This document shows positions 8,792 to 17,086 of a DNA stretch of 64,000 nucleotides, in pieces. Each line of letters begins with the position of its first letter. Within the stretch, counting starts at the first letter, position 1. The position numbers and the translations under genes were made by a program. The DNA comes from Site-B1 sp963827785 (GTDB taxonomy: Bacteria > Bacteroidota > Bacteroidia > Flavobacteriales > Flavobacteriaceae), in contig CAWHCT010000008.1 of NCBI GenBank assembly GCA_963827785.1, positions 146,712-210,711 of the forward strand, in the 5' to 3' direction. Below the pieces are notes generated by a model. The model searched no databases and was not told where the DNA came from. It saw only the letters and a program-made list of their open reading frames with translations.

Positions 8792-9518
8792 ATTTGGGTT
8801 AATTGGCAAGAATATATCCTATTCATTCTCTGAATCCTATTTTCAGAAAAAGTTTGATAAAGAGCATATAAAAGATACTTCTTATCAAAATTTTGATCTC
8901 GATTCTATATCAGAATTTAAATTCTTAATTAAGAATAACCCTGAAATTGCAGGATTAAATGTTACAATTCCATATAAGGAAGAAGTTATACCCTATTTAG
9001 ACTTAATCAATAAAACAGCCAAAGAAATAGGTGCGATCAACACTATTAAGATTACCAAAAAAGGAAATTTAAAAGGCTATAACACAGATTATTACGGCTT
9101 TAAAAAATCTTTAAAACCTTTACTTACAAAACAACATAAAAAAGCACTTATTTTAGGAACAGGAGGAGCAAGTAAAGCCGTGGCTTATGCCCTAAAAAAA
9201 TTAAATATCAGATATTCTTATGTCTCAAGGACTAAAACTAAAGACCACTTCACCTACAAAGAACTCAATGAAAAAATCATCAAAGATCATCTTGTTATTA
9301 TAAATTGTTCACCTGTAGGTACATATCCAAATGTCAAAGACAGCCCGAACCTTCCATATCAATTTGTTACAAGTGAACATGTTTTATTTGATCTAATATA
9401 TAATCCAAATGAAACCCTGTTTTTAAAAAAAGGAAAACAGCAAGGAGCATCCATCTGTAACGGTTTACGAATGTTAGAATTACAGGCCGAGAAATCCTGG
9501 GAAATCTGGAATAAGTAA
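8784..9518 (+). CDS. aroE: Shikimate 5-dehydrogenase
   Basis: 244 residues from ATG 8784 (MRKFGLIGKNISYSFS). This start was chosen because SxS at the substrate site must lie near the N-terminus and because ATG overlaps the previous stop. It reduces 3-dehydroshikimate to shikimate with NADPH in aromatic amino-acid synthesis. Seen: GLNVTIPYKEEVIPYLD with the catalytic lysine, AINTI, NTDYYGF with the catalytic aspartate, the nucleotide-binding loop GTGGASKAVAYAL, and NGLRMLELQAEKSWEIW at the C-terminus. It is slightly shorter than the E. coli enzyme, as usual in this phylum. Confidence 0.93.
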   Translation: MRKFGLIGKNISYSFSESYFQKKFDKEHIKDTSYQNFDLDSISEFKFLIKNNPEIAGLNVTIPYKEEVIPYLDLINKTAKEIGAINTIKITKKGNLKGYNTDYYGFKKSLKPLLTKQHKKALILGTGGASKAVAYALKKLNIRYSYVSRTKTKDHFTYKELNEKIIKDHLVIINCSPVGTYPNVKDSPNLPYQFVTSEHVLFDLIYNPNETLFLKKGKQQGASICNGLRMLELQAEKSWEIWNK

Positions 9519-9566
9519 TTTCTAATGGCTATTGCAATTTATTTTATTTCAAAAAATCTTCAACTC

Positions 9567-9597
9567 TTTGTATTTACACACTATGTTGTTATCTTTA
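9567..9597 (+). promoter_or_regulatory. Bacteroidota-type promoter upstream of the DUF349 gene
   Basis: A -33 TTTG at 9567-9570 is followed after exactly 19 nt by TATCTTTA at 9590-9597, one mismatch from TAnnTTTG. The start codon lies 40 nt further on. Confidence 0.65.
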
Positions 9598-9637
9598 ACA
9601 AAATAATCAGTGCAAATCGATTACAAAACATTTTAAA

Positions 9638-11641
9638 ATGTCAAAGAAAGATACCCTGCATGATGCAGATGGAAAACCAGATTTAGATTCAAAAGAAAAC
9701 CTGGCTAAGAAAATCGAAAGTGAATCTCCCGAGCTTCAAATTGAAGATACCAAGACCCCAATGACTGCAGAAGATGATATTGCTGTAGAAAAGGAGAATA
9801 CCATTGAAGATGATAATACTGTAGAAAAGGAGAATACTATTGAAGATGATAATGCTGTAGATGAGATTGAAGCTTCTAATGCGGAAGATGCGGAAGACGA
9901 GGGTAACCAAGAAAGACATACCATTGAGATCAAGGATTACCATGCTATGTCCATGGAAGAATTGGTAGATGAACTTACTAATCTTATAAATAAGGAAAAA
10001 GTTCAGGCTATCAGGACACACGTCGATTCAATAAAAAAAGAATTCAATGAAAAATTCAGCCAATTTCTTGAAGAAAAAAAGGATAACTTTATTAGTGAAG
10101 GTGGAAATCCAATTGATTTTCATTATTCTAGCCCAATAAAATCGAGATTTAATACTGCAAATAAAGAGTACAAGAACAAATTAAAATTTCACTACAAAAA
10201 AATAGAATCTTCACTTAAAGAAAATCTGGAGAAAAAACTTCAAATTATAGAAGAACTCAAGGGTTTGATCAATGTTGAGGAGAATATTAATACAACCTAC
10301 AAACATTTTAAAGAATTACAGGAAAGATGGCGTGATACAGGCCCCATTCCCAGAGACAAGTATAATAATGCCTGGAATACCTATCATCACCATGTAGAAA
10401 TATTTTATGATTTCCTACACCTAAACAGAGATCTGAGAGATCTTGATTTCAAACATAATTTAGAGCAAAAACAGAAAATTGTTGAAAAAGCTGAAGAACT
10501 GGCAAAAATAGATGATGTAAACCACGCTTTTAGAGAATTACAGGTATTGCATAAAATGTGGAAAGAAGAATTGGGTCCTGTCGCACGGGAATACCGTGAA
10601 GAAATTTGGGATAAATTCAAATTAGCCACAAAAACCATTCATAAAAAACGCCAGGAGTATTTTGATAAGCTCGATGAGGGATATTTAGTGAATCTGGAGA
10701 AAAAAGAAGAAATAATAGCCAAAATCATTGCAGTTTCAGTTGACGACACCAATAATCATAAGACCTGGCAAAATAAAATAAAAGAGATCGAAGGATTAAG
10801 ATCTGAATTCTTTAAAGCAGGAAAAGTGCCGTTAAAAGTGAATGAGGCAACCTGGAAAAAATTTAAAGAAGCCGTGAGGACTTTTAACAGAAAGAAGAAC
10901 TCATTTTACAAGGATTTAAAAAAGGAGCAATACAAGAACCTTGAAAAGAAGCTGGAACTGATTAAAGTTGCTGAAGATAATAAGGATAATGACGATTTTG
11001 AATCTACAACTCCACTAATGAAAAAGATCCAGGCAGATTGGAAAAGGATTGGACATGTACCTAGGAAAGACAGTGACAAAATTTGGAAACAATTCAAATC
11101 GGCTTGTAATCATTACTTTGATAAACTTCATGTTCAAAAAGATTCTGAAAATAAAGTAGAGAATGAAGCTTTTGAAAAGAAACAAAAGTTTTTAGAGGAA
11201 CTTGAGAAGCTTGAATTTACTGGTGAGAAGGAAAGCAATCTAAAATTAATCCAATCCAAAATTGAGGAGTGGAAAGCTATAGGCCGAGTGCCATATAATA
11301 AGAGATTTATTGATAAAAAACTTAATAAAACCCTTGATTCTTTATTTAAAAAATTAGATGTGAGCCAATCAGAGGTTGAGTTAATTAAGTATGATAACAA
11401 AATAGAATCGTTGAATAATGAGGAAGATTCCAAAAAACTGGATAACGAGTTATTCTTTATAAAGAAACGAGTGGATGAAGCGAAACAGGAAATAAATCAA
11501 CTAGAAAATAATTTACTCTTCTTTTCTCATGTTGATGACGATAATCCAGTTGTAAAGGAAGTTCGTATGAATATTTCCCGTCATAAGGACGAATTAAAAG
11601 TCTGGAAAGAAAAGCTGAAGAAAATTAAGTCTATGTACTAA
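9638..11641 (+). CDS. DUF349 domain protein
   Basis: 667 residues, highly charged and soluble. The N-terminal ~100 residues are acidic and low-complexity, with an imperfect repeat of 'EKENTIEDDN'. From ~125 on there are consecutive DUF349 helical repeats, each with a W-K/R-xxG-P/R-V-P motif: ERWRDTGPIPRDKYN, KMWKEELGPVAREYREEIW, ADWKRIGHVPRKDSDKIW and EEWKAIGRVPYNKRFIDKKL. Coiled coil is likely throughout. DUF349 proteins are common in Bacteroidota and their biochemical role is unsettled. It has its own promoter and is monocistronic as far as I can see. Confidence 0.88.
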   Translation: MSKKDTLHDADGKPDLDSKENLAKKIESESPELQIEDTKTPMTAEDDIAVEKENTIEDDNTVEKENTIEDDNAVDEIEASNAEDAEDEGNQERHTIEIKDYHAMSMEELVDELTNLINKEKVQAIRTHVDSIKKEFNEKFSQFLEEKKDNFISEGGNPIDFHYSSPIKSRFNTANKEYKNKLKFHYKKIESSLKENLEKKLQIIEELKGLINVEENINTTYKHFKELQERWRDTGPIPRDKYNNAWNTYHHHVEIFYDFLHLNRDLRDLDFKHNLEQKQKIVEKAEELAKIDDVNHAFRELQVLHKMWKEELGPVAREYREEIWDKFKLATKTIHKKRQEYFDKLDEGYLVNLEKKEEIIAKIIAVSVDDTNNHKTWQNKIKEIEGLRSEFFKAGKVPLKVNEATWKKFKEAVRTFNRKKNSFYKDLKKEQYKNLEKKLELIKVAEDNKDNDDFESTTPLMKKIQADWKRIGHVPRKDSDKIWKQFKSACNHYFDKLHVQKDSENKVENEAFEKKQKFLEELEKLEFTGEKESNLKLIQSKIEEWKAIGRVPYNKRFIDKKLNKTLDSLFKKLDVSQSEVELIKYDNKIESLNNEEDSKKLDNELFFIKKRVDEAKQEINQLENNLLFFSHVDDDNPVVKEVRMNISRHKDELKVWKEKLKKIKSMY

Positions 11642-11652
11642 AAACATCAAAC

Positions 11653-11715
11653 CCTACTTATATAGGCTTAAGAAATGTTCTATTTTTTCAAGAAGCTGCC
11701 TAAATTATAAGTAGG
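11653..11715. other. Long extended hairpin in the convergent gap
   Basis: CCTACTTATA+TAGGC (11653-11667) pairs with GCCTA+TATAAGTAGG (11698-11715), giving 15 bp with a three-base bulge and a 30-nt A/T-rich loop. There is no clean T run on either side, so it is not a typical terminator. Next to it, at 11726-11745, is a run of CTAA/ACTAA repeats. It could be a structured RNA, a bidirectional transcript end, or part of the mazG 3' end. Confidence 0.4.
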
Positions 11716-11792
11716 AATTTGACCCCTAACTAAACTAACTAACTCTTTTGTAAATTATATACGTAATAAATATGTCTTTTGGATTTTTCACG

Positions 11793-12566
11793 TTATAATT
11801 TTTTGGATTCTTCCCAGAACACATCCATTTCTTCTAAGGACATATCCTTAAGTTCCCTATTTATTCGTTTAGACTCTTTCTCCAGGAATTGAAATCTTTT
11901 AATAAATTTTTTATTGGTTCGTTCGAGTGCGTTTTCAGGATTTATTTTTAAAAATCTGGCATAATTGATCAAAGAGAATAGCACATCTCCAAATTCACTC
12001 TCCATGGCATCATGGTTATCCGTATCAATTTCTGATTGAAGTTCGTTTAATTCTTCTTTAACTTTCTCAAAAACCTGTTCCGGTTTTTCCCAATCAAAAC
12101 CAACTCCGGCAACTTTATCCTGAATCCTGTTAGCCTTAACAATTGCCGGTAAACCAAGAGGGACACCTTCCAATACACTATTCTTACCCTCTTTTAGTTT
12201 TAGATTCTCCCAGTTGCGTTTAACATCCTCTTCATTTTCAACCTCAACATCCCCATAAATATGTGGATGTCTGCCAATTAATTTTTTACTAATACTGTTG
12301 CAAACATCAGCAATATCAAAATGATTTGTCTCACTACCTATTTTTGAATAGAACACTATATGTAATAAGACATCTCCTAGCTCTTTTTTAATTTCTTCCA
12401 AATCGTTTTCTAAAATTGCGTCTCCAAGTTCATAAGTTTCCTCAATTGTTAAATGGCGTAAGGATTGCATGGTTTGCTTCTTATCCCAGGGACATTTTGC
12501 CCTAAGTTCATCCATTATTGTCAATAACCTGTCAAAAGCTTTAAGCTGTTCTTTTCTGGAATTCAT
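11793..12566 (-). CDS. mazG: Nucleoside triphosphate pyrophosphohydrolase MazG
   Basis: 257 residues from ATG at 12566 (MNSRKEQLKAF), chosen because the longer frame adds residues with no family counterpart and would run into the upstream terminator. It hydrolyses NTPs and dNTPs to NMPs and PPi, a house-cleaning function. MazG has two all-alpha NTP-PPase domains. The first has CPWDKKQTMQSL, EETYELGDAI and KKELGDVLLHIVFYSKI (metal-binding EExxE...ExxD). The second has ELNELQSE and ESEFGDVLFSLINYARFL. HPHIYGDVEV between them is diagnostic. The length matches E. coli MazG. Confidence 0.93.
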   Translation of the reverse strand: MNSRKEQLKAFDRLLTIMDELRAKCPWDKKQTMQSLRHLTIEETYELGDAILENDLEEIKKELGDVLLHIVFYSKIGSETNHFDIADVCNSISKKLIGRHPHIYGDVEVENEEDVKRNWENLKLKEGKNSVLEGVPLGLPAIVKANRIQDKVAGVGFDWEKPEQVFEKVKEELNELQSEIDTDNHDAMESEFGDVLFSLINYARFLKINPENALERTNKKFIKRFQFLEKESKRINRELKDMSLEEMDVFWEESKKL

Positions 12567-12619
12567 ATTATTCAATTTATTTATTAAAAATACACATTTT
12601 TGTATGGAATAAGACCATA

Positions 12620-12651
12620 AAAAAACTCCTATCATATGATAGGAGTTTTAT
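12620..12651 (-). terminator. Palindromic terminator between the small exported protein gene and mazG
   Basis: A 14-bp perfect palindrome (12622-12635 with 12636-12649, core ACTCCTATCATATGATAGGAGT) is followed on the minus strand by a T run. It ends transcription of the upstream minus-strand gene. Confidence 0.85.
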
Positions 12652-12669
12652 ACTTCTTTAATTTCGATT

Positions 12670-13005
12670 TTATTTCATCTCAATTTTAACTGGTACTACA
12701 AAAGTTTTGTTTAAACTTTGGACGTCCACGTCTAATTTTTTGTAATTCAATCTGTTTTTAATAAAATTTTCAGCTAATTCACTTTCAGAGTCTACAGCTA
12801 ATACAACCAATTCACGATTTTTGTTAAACATTAAAGTAACATTGGCTTGAACATCTTCCTCCACAACAAAGGAAGGGTTTTTTAATAGTTTTGTGATTTT
12901 TTCTTTTAAAGAAGTTGGATCTTTTTCGATTGATTCTGTAGTTGCAGAAACTACACTACTGGCTGTAATGGCTGCGGCCAGTAAAAACATTTTGATTGTT
13001 TTCAT
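12670..13005 (-). CDS. Small exported protein of unknown function
   Basis: 111 residues with a clear signal peptide (MKTIKMFLLAAAITASSVVSA, cleavage near residue 21). The mature part of ~90 residues is charged. Its second half (VTLMFNKNRELVVLAVDSES, then a helix and FVVPVKIEMK) has the strand-helix-strand pattern of TonB C-terminal-like domains. That similarity is only a fold guess. It sits alone between two terminators, so it has its own transcript. I do not recognise a named family. Confidence 0.7.
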   Translation of the reverse strand: MKTIKMFLLAAAITASSVVSATTESIEKDPTSLKEKITKLLKNPSFVVEEDVQANVTLMFNKNRELVVLAVDSESELAENFIKNRLNYKKLDVDVQSLNKTFVVPVKIEMK

Positions 13006-13131
13006 AATTGTTCGATTTTAATTGATTTATAGTATATAGACTTCAGTAAAATCGAAACGTTACATATTATATTACCGATTAACGACAGTTTAACATTGTA
13101 TTACCAAAAATTAACTAAATATGAGAACAAA

Positions 13132-13165
13132 AAAAGAGTAGTGACTTTGAATTCACTACTCTTCT
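13132..13165 (-). terminator. Rho-independent terminator after sucC
   Basis: GAGTAGTGA (13136-13144) pairs with TCACTACTC (13153-13161). On the minus strand the stem is followed by T7. It lies just after the sucC stop. Confidence 0.88.
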
Positions 13166-13184
13166 ATTAATATTTTAAAATAAA

Positions 13185-14378
13185 TTAGGCTAAAACTGCC
13201 TGAACCTTATCTGCTGCTTCCTGGAACTCAACAGCACTTTTGACATCCAGTCCTGAACTGTCGATTAGTTTTTTCGCTATGTCCGCATTGGTTCCTTGTA
13301 AACGAACAATAATTGGAATCTTAATTGAATCTCCCATATTTTTGTACGCATCAACAATACCTTGTGCGACTCTGTCACAACGAACTATTCCACCAAAAAT
13401 ATTGATCAAAATTGCTTTTACCGACGGATCCTTTAATATAATCCTGAATGCCGCTTCTACTCTTGCAGCATCAGCTGTACCTCCAACATCCAGAAAGTTT
13501 GCCGGCTCCCCTCCAGCCTGTTTAATAAGATCCATAGTTGCCATTGCTAATCCGGCTCCATTTACCATACAACCCACATTGCCATCCAGATCCACATAAT
13601 TTAATCCCAATTCATTGGCTTCAACCTCAATTGGATTTTCTTCACGTAAATCCCTTAAATTAACATAATCTTTATGTCTGTATAAAGCATTATCATCAAT
13701 GGTAACCTTTGCATCAACAGCCAATATTTTATTATCACTTGTTTTTAAAACAGGATTAATTTCAAATAAAGACGCATCTGATTTTACATAAGCTGTATAT
13801 AAAGCAGTTACAAATTTTGTCATTTCTTTAAAAGCTATGCCCGACAATCCAAGATTGAATGCTATTCGTCTTGCTTGAAATGGAAGGATTCCTACCGAAG
13901 GATCTATTTCTTCATTGAATATTAAATGAGGTGTTTCTTCAGCAACTTTTTCAATATCCATGCCTCCTTCTGTAGAATACATGATCATATTCCTGCCTGT
14001 TCCACGATTTAATAATACAGACATGTAATATTCATCCGGTTCATTTTCGCCTGGATAATAAACATCTTCAGCAATTAATACCTGATGCACTTTTTTTCCT
14101 TGCGCAGATGTTTGGGGAGTGATCAAGTTCATGCCTATTATTTGTCCCGCTATTTCCTCGACTTCTTTAAGGTTTTTCGCAAGCTTAACGCCACCTCCTT
14201 TTCCTCGTCCACCGGCATGCACCTGAGCTTTAATTACAAACCAGCTAGTACCTGTTTCTGTGGCTAATTGCTTCGCTGCAGCAACAGCTTCATTAGCGTT
14301 TTGGGCAACAATACCACGTTGAATGCGTACGCCAAAACTTCTTAATATTTCCTTTCCCTGATATTCGTGTAAATTCAT
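13185..14378 (-). CDS. sucC: Succinyl-CoA synthetase, ADP-forming, beta subunit
   Basis: 397 residues, standard length. With the alpha subunit it converts succinyl-CoA to succinate in the TCA cycle, with substrate-level phosphorylation. It starts MNLHEYQGKEILRSFGV, the canonical N-terminus. The ATP-grasp domain includes VIKAQVHAGGRGKGGGVKLA. The C-terminal CoA-ligase half has GCMVNGAGLAMATMD, ANFLDVGGTA and INIFGGIVRCDRVAQGIV. sucD is not adjacent; in many Bacteroidota the two genes are apart. The gene ends at a terminator and begins 182 nt from the divergent lysA. Confidence 0.96.
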   Translation of the reverse strand: MNLHEYQGKEILRSFGVRIQRGIVAQNANEAVAAAKQLATETGTSWFVIKAQVHAGGRGKGGGVKLAKNLKEVEEIAGQIIGMNLITPQTSAQGKKVHQVLIAEDVYYPGENEPDEYYMSVLLNRGTGRNMIMYSTEGGMDIEKVAEETPHLIFNEEIDPSVGILPFQARRIAFNLGLSGIAFKEMTKFVTALYTAYVKSDASLFEINPVLKTSDNKILAVDAKVTIDDNALYRHKDYVNLRDLREENPIEVEANELGLNYVDLDGNVGCMVNGAGLAMATMDLIKQAGGEPANFLDVGGTADAARVEAAFRIILKDPSVKAILINIFGGIVRCDRVAQGIVDAYKNMGDSIKIPIIVRLQGTNADIAKKLIDSSGLDVKSAVEFQEAADKVQAVLA

Positions 14379-14560
14379 CTTTTAAAGCATAAAATTTAGT
14401 GTCACAAATGTAATCAACCGATAATTCTTATACAATAAATTTCAATATTGTTTATAATCTTTGAAGAATTGCTAACTTATCCTTATGATTTTTAAGAAAT
14501 AATAAGCAACTGAGTAAAAAAAAGATTATAATTTTACAGGCTAATTCAAAAATTGAAACA

Positions 14561-15766
14561 ATGGATAATAATACTTTATTAAAAGTTGCAAAGGACTTTG
14601 GCAGTCCTGTTTATGTTTATGACGCTGATAAAATCATATCTCAATACAAACGGTTAACAACTGCATTTAATAAAGTTAAGAAAGTCAAGATCAATTATGC
14701 TGTTAAAGCTCTTTCTAATATTTCTATATTAAAATTAATGAAGGAGTTAGGAGCTGGATTGGATACCGTTTCAATTCAAGAAGTTCAATTAGGACTCAGT
14801 GCCGGCTTTCCAGCAGAAAGAATAATTTTCACACCAAATGGAGTATCATTGGAAGAGATTGAGAAAGCTGCTGCCTTAGGTTGTGAAATAAATATTGATA
14901 ACCTATCTATTTTAGAACAATTCGGAACAAAACATCCTAATATTCCTGTTTGCATTCGTATCAACCCGCATGTCATGGCCGGTGGAAATACTAATATATC
15001 CGTTGGACACATTGATAGTAAATTTGGTATTTCAATTCACCAAATTCCGCATATTCTTAGAATTGTAGAGAATACTAAAATGAATGTGAATGGTATCCAT
15101 ATGCATACCGGAAGTGATATTTTGGATATTGATGTCTTTTTGTATGCCAGTGAAATACTTTTTGAAACTGCCAAACACTTCAAAGACTTGGAATTCATTG
15201 ACTTTGGATCAGGGTTTAAAGTACCTTATAAAGAAGGTGACATAGAAACCAATGTTGAAGAATTTGGAGAAAAATTAAGTACCCGGTTTAATGATTTTTG
15301 TAAAGAATATGGCAAGGATCTTACTATTGCATTCGAACCAGGAAAATTTTTAGTGAGTGAAGCAGGCAGATTTTTGGTTAAAGTAAATGTGATTAAGCAA
15401 ACCACCTCTACTGTATTTGCGCAAGTTGATTCAGGTTTCAACCATTTAATAAGACCAATGCTTTACGGCTCACAACATCAAATTGAAAACATTTCTAATC
15501 CTGATGGGAAAGAGCGTTTCTATTCAGTTGTAGGTTATATATGTGAAACTGACACATTCGCCAATAACAGACGAATTACTGAAATTCATGAAGGTGACAT
15601 TCTTGCCTTTAAAAATGCAGGCGCCTACTGTTTTTCAATGGCAAGCAACTACAATTCGAGATATCGTCCGGCCGAAGTTCTTTGGCATAATGGGAAAGCA
15701 CACTTAATTCGCAAACGAGAAACATTTGATGACATTTTAAAAAATCAAATTGAAATTGAATTATAA
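14561..15766 (+). CDS. lysA: Diaminopimelate decarboxylase
   Basis: 401 residues. It decarboxylates meso-diaminopimelate to lysine, the last step of lysine synthesis, using PLP. This is a fold type III enzyme: the Schiff-base lysine is K49 in NYAVKALSN; GIHMHTGSDI, FIDFGSGFKVPY and FEPGKFLVSEAG line the PLP site; and the cysteine in GYICETDTF contributes to the substrate site across the dimer. NAGAYCFSMASNYNSR is the conserved C-terminal motif. The start ATG follows an A-rich leader. It appears monocistronic. Confidence 0.95.
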   Translation: MDNNTLLKVAKDFGSPVYVYDADKIISQYKRLTTAFNKVKKVKINYAVKALSNISILKLMKELGAGLDTVSIQEVQLGLSAGFPAERIIFTPNGVSLEEIEKAAALGCEINIDNLSILEQFGTKHPNIPVCIRINPHVMAGGNTNISVGHIDSKFGISIHQIPHILRIVENTKMNVNGIHMHTGSDILDIDVFLYASEILFETAKHFKDLEFIDFGSGFKVPYKEGDIETNVEEFGEKLSTRFNDFCKEYGKDLTIAFEPGKFLVSEAGRFLVKVNVIKQTTSTVFAQVDSGFNHLIRPMLYGSQHQIENISNPDGKERFYSVVGYICETDTFANNRRITEIHEGDILAFKNAGAYCFSMASNYNSRYRPAEVLWHNGKAHLIRKRETFDDILKNQIEIEL

Positions 15767-16103
15767 CTTAAAAGCGCGCGATTTTTTAATTCGCCCTTTT
15801 CCTTATTAATACATGTATTATTTTATCTTCAATCTTGAAAGAAAAAATTTGAACTGAATATTGTCTTATATCAAGAACTATTTAAAACTACTTTACTAAA
15901 AAATTACTATATTTAGTATCTATAGAATACCTTGTTGAAAAAATTAAATTTAAGAAAAGGTATTTCATCTATCCTCAAACCTTATTAAAGTACCTAAGAT
16001 TAGTTGCCCTAAATTTATTATTATTTTGAATTCAATGTCAGCTCTAATTTTATCTGACTTCGTTTATATTAATTATTAATCAATTCTAACCAACATTAAA
16101 ATT
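15767..16103 (+). other. 337-bp AT-rich gap with no gene
   Basis: I see no plausible coding frame. There is a weak GCG...CGC stem just after lysA (about 15772-15798) followed by T-rich sequence, which may be its terminator. The last 20 nt carry an AACCAAC element (16088-16094) also found before the next genes. No consensus -7 element stands out. Confidence 0.5.
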
Positions 16104-16832
16104 ATGAAAAAATTATTGTATTTATTATTGCTATCCCCAATCATGTTACTATCACAAGAAAGCGAAAGTTTTTTATTAAACTTATCAGAAATTACTGTAA
16201 AGTCAGGTCACAATGCACAGTTTTTAGAAGGTGTGATGTCTTGGAAAAAATGTTATATGGATAACGAGGGGAAGAACAAATGGAATATGTGGAAACGAGT
16301 GCAAGGTGAGGGTAACGTTTATACATTAACAAGTACTATGGCAAATTGGGCTGAAATGGATGATGACAATGATCCGGCTGGAAAAGAATGTAGTATGAAG
16401 GTCGTAAATTTAATTATGCCTCATGTAAAAAGCGTTCACTATAATATTGCTCGCTCTATGCCGGCATTAAGCAGATCTACCGGAATGCCCGAAGATACTA
16501 AGCTTGTTTGGGTATATAATGTAAAAACAAATAACTCTTCTGATTTTAAAGAGGTTGTTGGTGAAATAACGAGTGCTCTTAAAAAAGCAGAGGGAGATTC
16601 CAGAGGAACTTGGTATAGCACTGTTGGTGGATCGCCTGAAGTATCTGATTACTTTGTTGGGGTTCCATACAAAAACTTTGCAGCAATGGATGTGGATCGC
16701 GATGGTGCCTGGCAAGTTTATGAGAAAGCTAATGGTAAAGAAAAAACAGATGCTTTAAGAGCAAAATTTAGAGCTTCTGTTTCCAGTGACTGGTCTTATA
16801 TCTACACTTTAAATAAAGAACTTTCAAATTAG
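16104..16832 (+). CDS. Exported protein of unknown function
   Basis: 242 residues with a signal peptide (MKKLLYLLLLSPIMLLSQ). The mature protein seems to be two similar halves. Each has a strand, a helix containing an aromatic KxW motif, and a second strand (FLLNLSEITVKSGHNAQFLE and KLVWVYNVKTNNSSDFKEVV). The pattern recalls dimeric alpha/beta-barrel (ABM-like) proteins; this is inference. It is closed off by a terminator before the next gene, so it is a separate unit, though it shares the AACCAAC leader with the cluster behind it. Confidence 0.72.
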   Translation: MKKLLYLLLLSPIMLLSQESESFLLNLSEITVKSGHNAQFLEGVMSWKKCYMDNEGKNKWNMWKRVQGEGNVYTLTSTMANWAEMDDDNDPAGKECSMKVVNLIMPHVKSVHYNIARSMPALSRSTGMPEDTKLVWVYNVKTNNSSDFKEVVGEITSALKKAEGDSRGTWYSTVGGSPEVSDYFVGVPYKNFAAMDVDRDGAWQVYEKANGKEKTDALRAKFRASVSSDWSYIYTLNKELSN

Positions 16833-16940
16833 TAATAAAGTGATTTTATTTTTGGGCTTTATGAATATGTACAAGTGACATATATAGGAATAATTAAAAG
16901 CATTAGATAGATTACGTCATAAAGTAAAATTTAAAGAAAT

Positions 16941-16970
16941 AAAAAGCATCTTATTAAGAGATGCTTTTTT
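16941..16970 (+). terminator. Rho-independent terminator after the 16.1-kb gene
   Basis: AAAGCATCT (16943-16951) pairs with AGATGCTTT (16959-16967) around a 7-nt loop, followed by T6. Confidence 0.85.
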
Positions 16971-17086
16971 CTTTCATCAAGAGTCAAGAAAAACTTGTTA
17001 AATATTTTTTATATATTAGACATGCTTCAATAATAATCTATCCCGAGCTAATCTCTTATTAAACCAACCAACCAAATGAATACTAA

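Noticed and set aside
11134..11433. 99-codon open frame opposite the DUF349 gene
   Set aside because: It is Ser/Leu/Phe-rich, the typical shadow of Lys/Glu-rich coiled-coil codons on the other strand.
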